A stretch of DNA of 64,000 nucleotides. Origin: Thamnaconus septentrionalis. Taxonomy: Eukaryota; Chordata; Actinopteri; Tetraodontiformes; Monacanthidae. Below are positions 27,902 to 39,205 of the stretch, piece after piece. The stretch lies in assembly GCA_009823395.1 (NCBI GenBank), contig CM020513.1, positions 5,687,501 to 5,751,500 of the forward strand, in the 5' to 3' direction. The notes below the pieces were generated by a model that saw only the letters and a list, made by a program, of their open reading frames with translations, was not told the origin of the DNA and searched no databases. A program made the position numbers and the translations under genes. Positions within the stretch are counted from its first letter, which is position 1. Each line of letters starts with the position of its first letter.

Positions 27902-28831
27902 GTAGGGAATCCTCCAGTTTTTTGTTTTTTTACTAGAACATGCGACCTAGTTAGGTGTGAATAAAAACTGAGCGACGGCTAAAAAAATATCTTGTTAGAA
28001 ACTCGGGAAACAGGGTTGTTGTTTTTTTCAGGATATGAAAACGGTAGACGCTGGGCGGACTCTTAAATCTGGGAAACGTGGGAAACGTGGAGTTGCCGTT
28101 TTATCACCAAAATCCCAATATCGGTTATTGCAATATTATGTCAGATATCATTTGTCACAAAAAGTTTCGTCTCCATCCGTTGTTTTCATCTGAAAGAAGC
28201 TAGGCTAAGCTAACGGTCGTCCTTTGGAAAATATTTGCTTGCTGTACTGAACATAAGAAGGTTCGCGCTCAGGTTTGACGTTTTATGCTTTTTCTGATGC
28301 TGCTGTTTGTTTATGGAGTGTGTGTCATTAAAATAAAAACAAAACAAAACAAAAACGTTCCGAGTTGTTGTTGGCGAAAACAGAAGACTGTGGACGTTGT
28401 TCATTTCAAAAGTGACAGCGCATGCCCAGACGTGCCCTCTCAAAGACGTCAAGGCTGCCGATCAAAGTGATCTACAAATAAACTAATAAACAGACAGCAT
28501 GCTCAGGAAACATACTAGCACATTTTTCATTAAATTTCTATTCATGACCCCACAGAGATATTTTAAAATTGCATTAAAATGTCAGTTTTCACTTTTCCAC
28601 CTAACTTGTAAACTTGGTGTTCATTTCCTCCATTCAAAACAAACCTATCTGTCATCACTGCCGCAGTTGGAAGCAGTCCTCTTGTCTCTGCTCTGCCAAG
28701 TCGCGTTGTTGATTCTGATTCCTCTCGCCCCAAATTCATCAGCCGACGGTGCCTCGCACGGTCCTGCTTGTCAGGGGGGCAGTGAGTGCGTTGTCCTGAC
28801 CTTTTAACGGTGCAACCTGTCTCCCCCTCAG
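27902..28831 (+). other. Presumed incenp intron 1
   Basis: AT-rich non-coding sequence between the candidate donor at 27901 and the acceptor before the start codon. No feature recognised. Confidence 0.4.
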
Positions 28832-28840
28832 GCCGCCGCC

Positions 28841-31800
28841 ATGAACCTCGTGGCGTCCTCGCTGCAGTCCCTGCGGCAGATGTTTCTGGACAAAACTGAC
28901 GAATTCATAAATCTCACCGACAATGTCCACATGCTCTGGCTGGAGGAGATCCAGCAGGAGGCCATGCGCATGTTTTCACGGTGAGGAGCAGAGCTGCTTG
29001 AAAACCAAATCTGTCCTCCTCTCTCTCGCTTTTGCTGCTCCAAACTCATAAAGTCCTTTTGTTTTGTTTTTTTTTACACCAGGGATTTTAACGCAGAACC
29101 AGAATTGATGCCAAAAACGCCGTCGCAAAAGAAAAACAGCCGCAGGAAGAGGGTGTCGGTGGGCCGCCAGGAGGAGGGTCAGGTCAGACGCAGGTAGGTC
29201 CGGCTTTCTTATTCTTCCGGGCCTGAGATGTTTATTTTCTGAGCACGCGCGCGTCTGTGCGTCCAGGTTGTCCAAGGGAAGGCGCAGCAACCTGCGCGGC
29301 TCCGCCGTCACGCCGCTGAACTTGATTGCCGAAGAGGAACCCGTCCCCGAGGCGTCCACCTCGGCCGCCCGGCCCAAACGCGCCACGCGCGCCAACAAGC
29401 AGACCAAGTCGGAGGCGCAGGAGGTGAAGGAGCAGGACCAGACGCCTCAGCTGCCAGAGGGGAACAAGACCAGCGAAGACGACGAAGCTCCGCACGACGC
29501 AGACATGGAGGTGGAGTCCGCGCCCAGCTCCGCCCAGTCGCCACCCAAAATCCCCTCCCCTGGCGTCGTGGTCCGCATCTGCTCGTCCGAGCGGCTGTCG
29601 GCCGAGCACGCCGTCCAGCGAGGCGTCTTCCGACGGGCGGTCGACGGTGCTGCCGCCGCCGCCGCCGAGCCCTCGCAGCGAGCGCCGCGGCGCTGCTCGC
29701 TGAAGCTGCGGCACTCGCTGGCCGGCCTGCGGCCCAGCATGACCCGGGAGTCGGTCCGCCGGGCCTCCCGCCGCTCCATCCTCAAGAGGAGGGTGTCCCG
29801 CATGACCAACTCCATGTGCAGCAACAACGACGAGGGTGAGGCGGCGCGACAGCAGCAGGCAGTCCAGACGCAACTCATTGGTTAACGTTGAATAACTTTG
29901 TTGTGTTTAATGCCTGAATTTTTTATTTTCATTATTTTATTTTATTTTATTTTCTGCAGGATGCAGCAGCCCTGTTGAGGAAGACTGTTCAGACGGGTAA
30001 GAACCGTTAGACTCACACAAACTGGAGGACTGATAGACATCAAACCTGCTGCAGTGCTGAGCGTCTCCCATCAAACTTCCTCTCTTTGGTTCGGAGGGAT
30101 TCTCACTGACGTTCACTTTGCACTTCTCGTTCCACTGACGTGTCGACGCAGCATCTCCGAAGCTGCCGAACCCGCTGATGCTGTGGACGACGCTGCCGCC
30201 GCCGCTGCCGCTGCAGCCGCCGCTGCCGCTGCAACTGTCCAGGAATTGCCGAAAGCGACGCCTCAGGTCTGTTTGCCTTGTTTTCGGGTGACCAGCTCAG
30301 GTGGGACGGGTTCTGCGTCCGCTCACTCACTCACTTCACTCTCGCCTTTGTCGTCCTTCAGCTGCGCACTGAGGCCATCCAGGAAGCCATTCAATCTATC
30401 GGACGCGTGACTCGGTCCGTGGCGGCAAACTCTCCCAAACTGGCTCCGCCGTCTTTGTTCGCCATTGACAAAACCCCCAACAGGAAAATGGGTAACTGGA
30501 ATTTTTTTCTGTTGGAAAAGAGATTTAATTTTTTTCGTTGTTTCCCCCAACATAAATATGCAACCCTTTGTGCTGAGTCAACGTTTGTGTCATTTTCCAG
30601 TGGTGGCAGAGAAGCAACAGTCTGCTCGAAAGTGAGTATTTGTGACCTCTAGACTTTTTAAAGGCGCTGAAGGTCGTGGGTGAGTTGATAAACACGACGT
30701 GATTCCAGGTCCCGACGGAGTACCAAGCGCAAAGCACCAGAAATGGTTGAGGGAAGTCCCACCAGGAGGTTCTCGCCCCCCAAGAAAAGCCACAGTGTAA
30801 GAAACCTTCATTTCTTTCAGTTTGACACCTGGAACCTCGTCGTCGGCGAGGTTCCTCGGACCCTCGCCACCGCCACCACCACACACTGGCCCGCCACCCT
30901 CTGTGTGCTCAAACCCTTCCTCCTCCTGTCGGCGTTTCCCTGCAGGCCATCCGACCCAACATGAGGTCCTTCCTCCACACGGTGCAGAAGAACCAGATGC
31001 TCATGATGACCCCGAACACCCTGGGCCGCACCGGCGTCATCAAGTCCTTCATCAAACACACCACTCCGCTGAAGCTCGACCCCAAGGTGAGTTCTGACCC
31101 CGCAGCCAAATTGTGTCTCCGCGGAAGTGTTTTCCGCTGAGCAGCGGGCGGAGACGAGGTGCCGCCGCACACTTGGGCCAGGAATTAAGACCAGCGGCTG
31201 AAGTAGTAGCTTGGGTTTTGTTTAAGGTGCATTTCCACTGGCTCTACTCGGTACGGTACGGCTCGGTAGGGACGCGTTTCCACTGGCTTGGTTACTACCT
31301 GAGCATGGGCGGAGTTTTTGTGCCTTCCATGTCCCAGGAACCACAGGTTTTACTTTTTGATTTGTTTTTTGCATGACATTTTAATTGGGTTTAGCATGTT
31401 GTTTAGTACTGTTGACTTGTATCCAAACACTGTCCTAGCAGAGAAAATGCGGACGCTGAAACGATCACTTGAGTCTCAGTCGTTTATTATTAGGCAAGAA
31501 TATCCGCACAACTTCAGTCCACACAAAGCACAAAACAGGAAGAGCTCTGTTCAACCGGTGTTAACACGCTGGCAGCGTTCAAATCAGAATCGCTGCCTCT
31601 TAAGTTTTGCTGCCAGCGAACACAACACACCAGCAGAAGACAGAGTTAGCATAGGTGGCTAACAGTTCATCAACGCGGTTGTACTTTGCAAATAGCCTTA
31701 AAACTAAAGTTGCACTCGCAGACATACATGTTTTCAAATATTGCCGTGTCTGACTATTCTCTCGTCGTCCACCGGCCGAGTCGAGGCCGTCTCCCTCCAG

Positions 31801-34800
31801 TTGGCCACCAGGGGAGGCTAGTGGTCCATCGCATCCGCGTTAGGCTGAACAAACCTGATCATTTTCTCTGTTCGTTCCACTCCGACTGTTGTGGTCCTTG
31901 GTGCTTTGGTAGTCGTTTGGCATTTTAAAAAATTCTCCCGACACTGCTTTGCTGTACTGCGGCCACAGGCTGCGAAACCAGGAGGACTTTTTCATTGCGT
32001 TGTCGCTCCGTCCGTCCGGCTCTATAGAGCGTTTTCTTCGGCCGCCGAGAACAAAACCGTCTGCAGCTCTTCGTTCGCTAGCGGTACACTTTAATATGCA
32101 TTTCACTTTTTAATATGTGAAAACGTAAAAATCCACACTCGCATGTCGGGTATTTAAAAATGGTGGTTTTGGTTTTGGCTTCCGTCCAAACTCTTACCCA
32201 ATCAGTGCCCTGCTCTGTGCTGCGTCACCACTATGGTCCCTGGTCAGCACGCTTGGAACCCCAGGGCAGCAGGGACCAAAGTGGTGACCCTTGGAACCTT
32301 GTAGCGGCCTGTGGAAACACCTACCAGCCGGGGCGAGCCGAGCCAGTGGAAACATGCCCTTAGTTGTGTGGAGCCAGTGAACACACACACACACACACAC
32401 ACACACAGTGTGTTTGTATTTTCCAGCAGTAAGCATAAATATTTCCATTAAGTGCGTGCTGCTGTGAGGGCGTCTACTGTACCTCCAGACCAGGTTGCGT
32501 TTCTGCTCAGGCTTTTTCAACCAACGACATCACAGCTGCAACAGTGTTGGTGGAGGTGCTGCTAAATTTTCCACGCCGGGCCTTTAAATACACGCTCTTC
32601 AAACACGCCTCCCTGAAAACCAAAAGTGCAGTATTGCAACAGAAAAGTGTTTTCAGTTATGAAGAAAAATAATGTCAGACGGGAGTTGTTGTTGTCTGAT
32701 TGGATGTTTTTTGTTTTGTTTTTTTGAAACCCCCCCTCCCCCCTCCCCTCCCCAGATGGGCGACGGTACAGTGGTAAGTGTGACACTGAAGCATTGCATG
32801 TAGGTGTGTGTGTGTGGGCGGGGGGTTCTCGCGTGTCGGATCCCCTGGGAGAAATGGCCCCCTTTCACGGCGCAACACTCCCATGGAATTTGGTCCGGTA
32901 GTAGCAGCAGCAGCTGCCGCCTCCCTGCTGTCAGTCAGTGGCTCCACCCCACACATTGGAACTAATCCTGTCCGCACCTCATCTAACACCTGTTTGAACA
33001 GCACCTGGGCGGCTTGGGTGACCTCACTGTCTGTCAAGTAGTAGGAGATGAGACCAGCAGCCATTCTAACCATGTTCACCATGCTTTGGCCCCGCCCACA
33101 GTCCTCCCCTGTGTAACCATGTAAACAGAGACCCTGAAAGGTTTCAAGTCAGTCAGTTTATTTAAAAAAAAAAAAAAAAAAGGCAAAAGGTCATGATTTA
33201 ATAAGATGATTCAGACTCCGGAATTCACATGTAATCTGTCCTATCAGAGAACTGGCTTCAAACTGAGATCTGGCAACCTGGGATCACAGAGCGGTGATTC
33301 CGGCTTCTGCCCGGATGCCTCGGTGGCTCTGGGATGTTGAGATGTTCCGATGGCTGCAGGAAGCCGCCGCTGAACGCTGCCCTCTCCTCTCTCTCTCCTC
33401 CCTCAGACGAAAGAGCGAAACAAACTGGAGGCACTGAAAAAGAAACTGGAGCAGGAGGAGGAGAGGATGAAGAAGATGGAGGAGGAGAAGAAGAAGAAGC
33501 AGGAGGAGCTCAGAAGGTCGGCAGCGCCGGAAGAAGAAGACAAAAGCAGACGTCTTTGTTTTGTTTTTGGGTTTTTTTTCATTGATTTGTTGACTTCCCG
33601 GCTGGTTGCAGGAAGAGGGAGGAGAGGCTGAAACGAGTGAACCAAGCCAAGGTGAAGGAGGAGCAGAAGGAGGAACAGAAGAAGAAGAAGATTGAGCAGA
33701 AGATGGCTCAGATCGACGAGAAGAACGACAAGGTAAGGCGCCGCGGCCGGCCCCTCTCCGCCTCGCCCCCTGGTGGCCCTGCGACAGACGCTCAACCTGC
33801 GACTCTGCCTGCAGCGTCTGGCCGACGAGAAGGCCAAGAAGGCGGCCAAGCGGCAGGAGGAGCTGGAGCAGAAGAAGAAGCTGGAGGAGGAGGCACGCAA
33901 GAAAAAGGTTCGGCCGCTGTCCGCCTGTCTGTCTGTCCCGTCCGTCTGTGGCGTGCGATGACGTCCGTCCGCTCATCTGTCCCGCCAGGAGGAGGAGAAG
34001 CGGCAGCAGGAGCTGCTGGCCAAGATGAAGGCCGAGGAGGAGGAGCAGCAGCGGCTGGCCGAGGCTCGCCGGGCCCAGCAGGAGAGAGAGAGGCTCGCCG
34101 CGCCGCTGCAGCGGCCGAGAGGTCAGAGCGAGCGAGAGCCAGTCTGAGTCGACCAACTAGTGGCTTCAATACTGCTCCCAGAACAATCCTTTTTTTTTCT
34201 TCATAGCAGATGTTTTAACACCAATTTCAACAACAAGGGAAACACATTGTTGCCATGACGGCACAAAACCTTCATTTTCCAATTTACCGCTGATTCAAGT
34301 CAGAATTTCCTCCAAATTCATTTGGTTGTCTTCCCTTCCTTTGCCACTACGAATGATCCACTTTAATCAAGTGGAGCCACTTTAGCATTTTTAGCACAAA
34401 GCTAATTTTCACTCCAAGCTGAACAAATATGGCACAAAAGTGCCATTCGTTCCCTCCTCTATAATGTGAAAGCCAAAAAAAAAAACTGGTAATGGAATCA
34501 CCTGAACTTGGAAAAACCTCTCAAATATTGCGAAAGGTTTTTGACCTGTCATGAGCTGGTTCCTCAGACGTATGGATGCAGAGGTGTATCGCAAAGTGTC
34601 ATGGAAACACTTTTTTCGCATTAACACATCAGCGGGCGCCACATCCTAGGCGACCAGTTCACGTCAAATGAAAATGATGCGTTATGTTTGGATGGAGGAG
34701 GAGACGTAATATTTTTTTTTTTTTTACAAGTAATCAAAGAGAAAAATATAACGTAAACGAACAAAAGCAATCGTAATTCTCGTAAAGTCTCGCGGGACGA

Positions 34801-37084
34801 GATTTTACGAGAATTACGGCTTGAGCGCTTCACGCCATTCAACGGAAACACTTGCCAATCGCAATTGTACTTTGTCGAAATTTTAGAAATATCGCTTTTA
34901 TTTTACGAAAAACTGCATTGGAAACGCAGGAACTTTCTTGGATGCAGGTATTTGGCTCTGACAGATGATCCAGTCGGTGTGGTGGCTGATTGTGTTATGT
35001 ATTTATTTTTTCCAGGGAGCGTCTGGAGCGAGAGAAAGCTCTGGCCCTGAAGATGGAGGTGGAGCGGGCGGCCAGGGAAAAGGAGAGGAAGGAGCAGGAG
35101 CAAAAGAGGCGGGCCCTGGAGGAGAGGCGGAGACTGGTGAGGGAGCCGCCCACCTCACCTCACCGCACCCTCACCGGCCCTTAGCTGGAGCTTCTCATTC
35201 TTTTATTTATTTTTTTTGTCGCTGTCCACTAGGAGGAGCAGCAGAGGCTGGCCGCTGAGGAGAGGGCTGCCCAGGAGCGGGAAGCTGCTCGGCAGAGAGA
35301 AGCTGCAGCCAAGCAGGTGAGACACGGCTGAGTGTATGTATATACAGTATGTATGTAGCCACACCTACAACTTTATGGCTATTTTTACTCAAAATTGCAT
35401 CAAAACAGGCAAAATTGATATTACAGCCATTCATTTATTTGTGTATATATATTTTTTTTTTTTTAAACTGATGATTGCAACCAACAAAATCATTTTTATT
35501 TAAAAAAAAAAAAAAAAAGTTTCTAACTTTGTGAATTCCAAGCTCCACCCACATGCTTTTTTTTAGACAACTTTGGCGCTCCCAGATGGCCAAATGATAA
35601 AATGCAGGGATTTTTTTTATTCTAATTTTTTTGGGTACTTCTGCGTTGACTCCCCCGCTACCCCCCTTTTTTGTTTTTTTTAATTAATGGAAGCTCCGCC
35701 CATCTCGTCATACAGCCAGTGATTCACACCAAGGTTTGAGCAACAGGTCAAACTCTGTGCAGTTTGTCCTCAGTCACTTGTATCTGATGCACCGTGTTGC
35801 TCCTCCAGCCGACCTTCCCCTCCTCCTCGTTCACCCGTCTGCTTCCTGTTGTTTTTATTTCGTTTTCCCAGGGATCCGTGTTGAGCACGCCTGTAGGAAA
35901 AGGGGCGGGGCTCAACGTTACCATTGACATAGAGGTAAATCCCAGGTGTTTTTTTTTTTTATATATATATTTGCACCCCAACTGGCTTTATTAGGGTTGA
36001 CCCTGCCCCCCACCCACCCCGCACTTTCTTTCTTTTCTTTTCTTTCTTTTTTTTTTAAACGGAAGCTCCGCCCATCGTCTCTCACTGTCAGTGGTTCACA
36101 CCGCCGTTTGACTAACAAGCTCCTTTGACTAACAAGTCCAACTCGCTGGACTTTGTCCTCAAGTCACCTTGCTGATGGTTGCGAGTCACCCAGTGTGAAC
36201 TCACTCTCACTCTCACTCTCACTCTCACGTGTCTGTCTATCTGTCTGTGTGTGCTTGCGTGTGTGTGCGGCCACCGTGCTTAACCAAACGGTGGACATTG
36301 AGGTGAGTGGACGCGGTGTTTCCTCCCCCCGACACGCCCACCAGACGTCCGGGAGTGCAGCCCTTGTGGATGCGATGCACCGTGTTGCTCCTCCACCCGA
36401 CCTTCGCCTCCCGCCTGCGTTCACCCGTCTGCTTCCTGTTGTTTTTATGTCGTTTTTCCAGGGATCCGTGTTGAGCACGCCGGTAGGAAAAGGGGCGGGG
36501 CTCAACGTGACTGTTGACATTGAGGTAAACCCACCCCCTTTTTTTTCTTTTCTTTTTTTTTACTCATGTATTTGCATCCCGACCGGCTTTAGCAGCACTT
36601 TGCTCACATTTTCCTGCGTCGTGGTCGTTTGCCTGCAGAAGTCGCCGCAGTCGTACAAAATCACTCCAAAGGGCGGCAACAAGCCGGTGGTGGTTCACAG
36701 CACTGACAATTATGGGATGGACCAGAACAGCGACGACTCTACCGACGACGAATCGGCGCCGAGGAAGCCCATCCCGTCCTGGGCACAAGGTGTCTGCCGC
36801 CGTACACACACACGCACACACACACAAACACACAACTTTTGTTTATTGTGTGATTTCTTTCTCACTTAAACCTGACTCATTCTTTGCATTTCTTCTTCTC
36901 CCCTCCTCCCCGCACAGGCGCGAAGCTGCAGCAGGTCATCATGAGGCAGTACTTCAACCCCCCCGACCTCGACGCCTTCTTCGGCCCCATCGAGACGCCG
37001 CGGCTGGAGAAGATCTTCTTTAAGAGCAAGCCTCGCTTCTTCAAGCGCACCAGCTCCGCCGTCTGGCACGAGCCCATGCAGTGA
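28841..37084 (+). CDS. incenp: Inner centromere protein INCENP
   Basis: Scaffold of the chromosomal passenger complex; it binds survivin/borealin at its N-terminus and Aurora B at its C-terminus. Exons: 28841-28980, 29083-29193, 29267-29835, 29960-29996, 30152-30266, 30362-30491, 30601-30631, 30709-30796, 30946-31086, (32756-32773), 33407-33516, 33612-33732, 33815-33907, 33989-34121, 35016-35136, 35233-35316, 35872-35934, 36462-36524, 36639-36789, 36918-37084; about 828 aa. Seen: a CEN-box start ([15 protein letters not shown]), a poly-Ala tract near residue 305, the conserved [18 protein letters not shown], a long Lys/Glu/Arg single helix, [14 protein letters not shown], and the IN-box ending KRTSSAVW with the Aurora B TSS site. 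Exon 33989-34121 loses phase by one base; see findings. The 63-nt exon occurs twice. Confidence 0.95.
31226..32362. mobile_element. Terminal-inverted-repeat element (non-autonomous) in incenp intron
   Basis: The left end, AAGGTGCATTTCCACTGGCTC, is matched in reverse at the right by GAGCCAGTGGAAACATGCCCTT. Further inside, TACGGCTCGG and CCGGGGCGAGCCGAGCC are also complementary in part. The interior of about 1.1 kb has no intact coding sequence. This end type is widespread in teleost genomes; I do not assign a superfamily with confidence. Confidence 0.6.
32756..32773 (+). CDS. incenp: Candidate 18-nt in-frame microexon of incenp
   Basis: A 25-base pyrimidine run ending CCCCAG precedes ATGGGCGACGGTACAGTG, followed by GTAAGTGTG, a near-perfect donor. 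Both flanking exons are phase 0, so including it adds six residues (MGDGTV) between LDPK and TKERNKLE. Human INCENP also has a few extra residues here. No transcript evidence. Confidence 0.45.
34430..34935. mobile_element. Diverged second copy of the Harbinger-like MITE
   Basis: Shares CATGGAAACACTTTTTTCGCA, TTTGGATGGAGGAGGAGACG and GAAATTTTAGAAATATCGCT with 7577-8030. The short Myb-like ORF is broken here by a TAA. Sits in an incenp intron directly after the frameshifted exon. Confidence 0.6.
35872..35934 (+). CDS. incenp: incenp duplicated 21-codon exon, copy A
   Basis: Encodes [21 protein letters not shown], with acceptor TTTTCCCAG and donor GTAAAT, phase 0-0. Corresponds to the ALNVTVDVQ segment of human INCENP just before the IN-box. 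Confidence 0.7.
36276..36302 (+). pseudogene. Degenerate third copy of the duplicated incenp exon
   Basis: Only the last nine codons survive (VLNQTVDIE, followed by a GTGAGT donor). The upstream part is replaced by CTCACT/GTCT simple repeats at 36195-36260. The intron upstream (36060-36180) also resembles that of copy A. Confidence 0.6.
36462..36524 (+). CDS. incenp: incenp duplicated 21-codon exon, copy B
   Basis: Differs from copy A at few bases (VTVDIE instead of VTIDIE) and has an almost identical upstream intron from GATGCACCGTGTTGCTCCTC onward. Phase 0-0. Confidence 0.8.
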
Positions 37085-37155
37085 CACACACGCACACGCA
37101 CACCTCCCTCCTCACTGCTGCTGTATAGTTAAAAGATCTTTTAAATTTTCGTCCC

Positions 37156-37348
37156 AATAAAGACGCTTTGTTTTCTTTCTGATTTTTCTCACTTTTCGAC
37201 TTTTATGTCTGTGGTTCTGGAAGTTGGATGTTGGTTTTTAGTAGTGCGTTGTTCTATACGTGTTTCTAGTTGTAAGTGTTTGTGTGTGTGTGTGTGCGAG
37301 TGTGATGTGAAATATGTAATGTTCACATCCATGTGTTAAATAAATAAA
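37156..37348 (+). terminator. Poly(A) signals for incenp
   Basis: AATAAA at 37156-37161, 72 bases after the stop, and overlapping AATAAA hexamers at 37339-37348. Confidence 0.6.
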
Positions 37349-37550
37349 ACAATGGGGCTGATTTTGCCTGTCATTTATTTCTCACATCACAACTGCACAG
37401 CCAAGGTTGGAAGTGACTCCTGCCGCTGCCGCATTCCTTTAATCTGACATTAAAAACACATTCCAGAAGTTTCAAGGCTCCCTTAGCGCCGTTTGTTGCG
37501 TCCGCCATAAGGAGACGCTGCCACCTGCTTCAGCTGATGTCGGGGCAGTC
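37349..37550 (+). other. Short intergenic gap between incenp and the RING gene
   Basis: Only about 200 bases separate the last incenp poly(A) signal from the candidate first exon of the RING gene; its promoter would have to lie here or overlap incenp. Confidence 0.35.
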
Positions 37551-37952
37551 ATGCAGGTAAACCGGTGGGCAGTGTCGCGTTAGCATGAACTAGCATCAGC
37601 TCGCTAACATCACGTACTTCTTCCTCTTGATTCCTCCCCCACTGGCTTGTCGCAACCAGCGGCACGTCTGTCGATATGTCATTCCCGCCGTTCCAGATTC
37701 GATGCGTCGCCCCCTACTGGTCCCCTTGGTGCTTGCTGCTCCTTTGCCGCATTTCTCTTCCAGATGCCAGAGTTTGAGGTAGAGTTCTTCAGCCACCGCT
37801 ACATCTGCTTCCTGTGCTGGGAGTTGCCCAGAGCGTGCGTCTTCCTCAACTGCTGCCACATTGTGACCTGCTCCCGCTGCTGCTACCAGACGTCGGTGTG
37901 TCCCATCTGCTACCACCACGTATCTGCGCGCATTTTCATCGTCGGCTCGTAG
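37551..37952 (+). CDS. Small single-domain RING-finger protein
   Basis: The second exon starts after CTCTTCCAG at 37764 and reads MPEFEVEFFSHRYICFLC to TAG at 37950-37952, about 63 residues. The zinc ligands follow a C3HC4 RING pattern: CFLC, then CCHIVTC, CSRCC and CPIC, ending in HVSARIFI like the C-terminal RINGs of IAP- and MUL1-type E3 ligases. A first exon ending ATGCAG|GTAAAC at 37556 keeps phase 0 and would add two residues. An AATAAA at 38116 supports an independent transcript. A role as an E3 ubiquitin ligase or partner is inferred. I do not recognise the gene. Alternatively it is the last exon of a larger unseen transcript or a retained pseudogene fragment. Confidence 0.55.
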
Positions 37953-38115
37953 TGTTGGAGACAAAGCGTGAGGTCGATCGTCGGGTTGACCTTCTGGCGC
38001 CGTGTGATGTCTTCCAGGAAGTAAGAAAGATCTGTGAGACGTCGGACAATCGCTGAACTTGATTTCGTTGTTAATTTGCTGTCCTTCCAGGATGCTTCCT
38101 CACTGTCTATCAACC

Positions 38116-38121
38116 AATAAA
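38116..38121 (+). terminator. Poly(A) signal AATAAA for the RING gene
   Basis: 164 bases after the RING stop codon, followed by a GTGTGG element. Confidence 0.5.
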
Positions 38122-38140
38122 CAGAACCCTGCTCCAAAGG

Positions 38141-39205
38141 CCCGGTGTGGATAATTCCTTTTTCTCTCTGGAGACATGTTGGGGTTGGGGGGACTGGTAC
38201 TTGAGCAGTTGTGTAGGATTACTATATTTTGGTGAACCCCTCCAGTCTGAAGCTAAAGGCGCAGGGGGACACCACCAGCGTCTTGACTAAACCAGGCTAC
38301 TGTGGTAAAGATTTCTGCTGATTGAACTTTTTGCCATCTTGCAGCGCAGAAAATCAGGAGACCAGAAAAACGGCATCTCCTTGGCTTGAGATGTTCTTAG
38401 TCCTTAGTTTTCAGCCCCTCCTGGTGTTCAGTGGACATGCCCACTCAGGGAGGGACGGCTGAACCTGGACCAGATTAAAGGGTAGAATGAAGGAAAGAAT
38501 GATTAAAGGGAGATAAGGACGAGAATAAAGGAAGGTCCTGACATTAAAAAAGTGGATTCTGGTAGTTTTGGTGCAGAGCGGAAAATAAAGACAGAAGTCG
38601 AATCCGGTGCTACAACAACATCTTTTATATTCTGAGAAACAGGAAAAATATTCCAAGGTGCACTCTTGTAAAAAAAAAACAACAACATTTTGAAGCCTTC
38701 AGAGTTTTTGGTTGGTAGGTGGGTCGTAACCATGCAGGGTCTGACAGGAATCCCCGCACTTCTGACAACTTTTCCTGCTGCCAAAATTCAAAGTCTTGCT
38801 CGATCCGTCTTGCCAAGCTCCAAGATAAAAAAAAAAAAAGGGATTCCAGCCGGTCCGGATATCATTGAATGGTCCTAACCAAGCAGCTGAAACCACATCG
38901 GCCACCTTGACTAACCCAGAGCAAGGGAGAGATGCAGGAAGCGGGTCTAGCTGAGATGCTAAAGAGATTAGCATTAGATTAGCACTGCATATTTGGCAGA
39001 AAACTCTCTGTGGGCTCTTGAGCAGACGGAAACAGGAGACTAAACAGTTTTAGGAAAAATTTTAATTTCAGTCCATTTTAGTGTATTTTATTTCCCCGTT
39101 GTAACATCAAATTTCTCCAAAAGTTCTTCATCTTTGTCCAAACAGGTCAAAGGTTGTGTGTTGACGTTGTAAAGACTTGTTTTTTTTTCTCTGTCCCAAA
39201 TGCAG
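38141..39205 (+). other. Gap between the RING gene and the INCENP-like gene
   Basis: No coding exon seen; A/T-rich single-copy-looking sequence. Any promoter or first exon of the INCENP-like gene would have to be here, unless it is spliced from incenp. Confidence 0.4.

Noticed and set aside
29232..29873. 213-aa and 143-aa minus-strand ORFs
   Set aside because: Antisense to the large incenp exon 29267-29835, which has the matching protein family and splice sites.
33284..34156. 290-aa minus-strand Leu-rich ORF
   Set aside because: Antisense shadow of the GAG/AAG-rich incenp coiled-coil exons.
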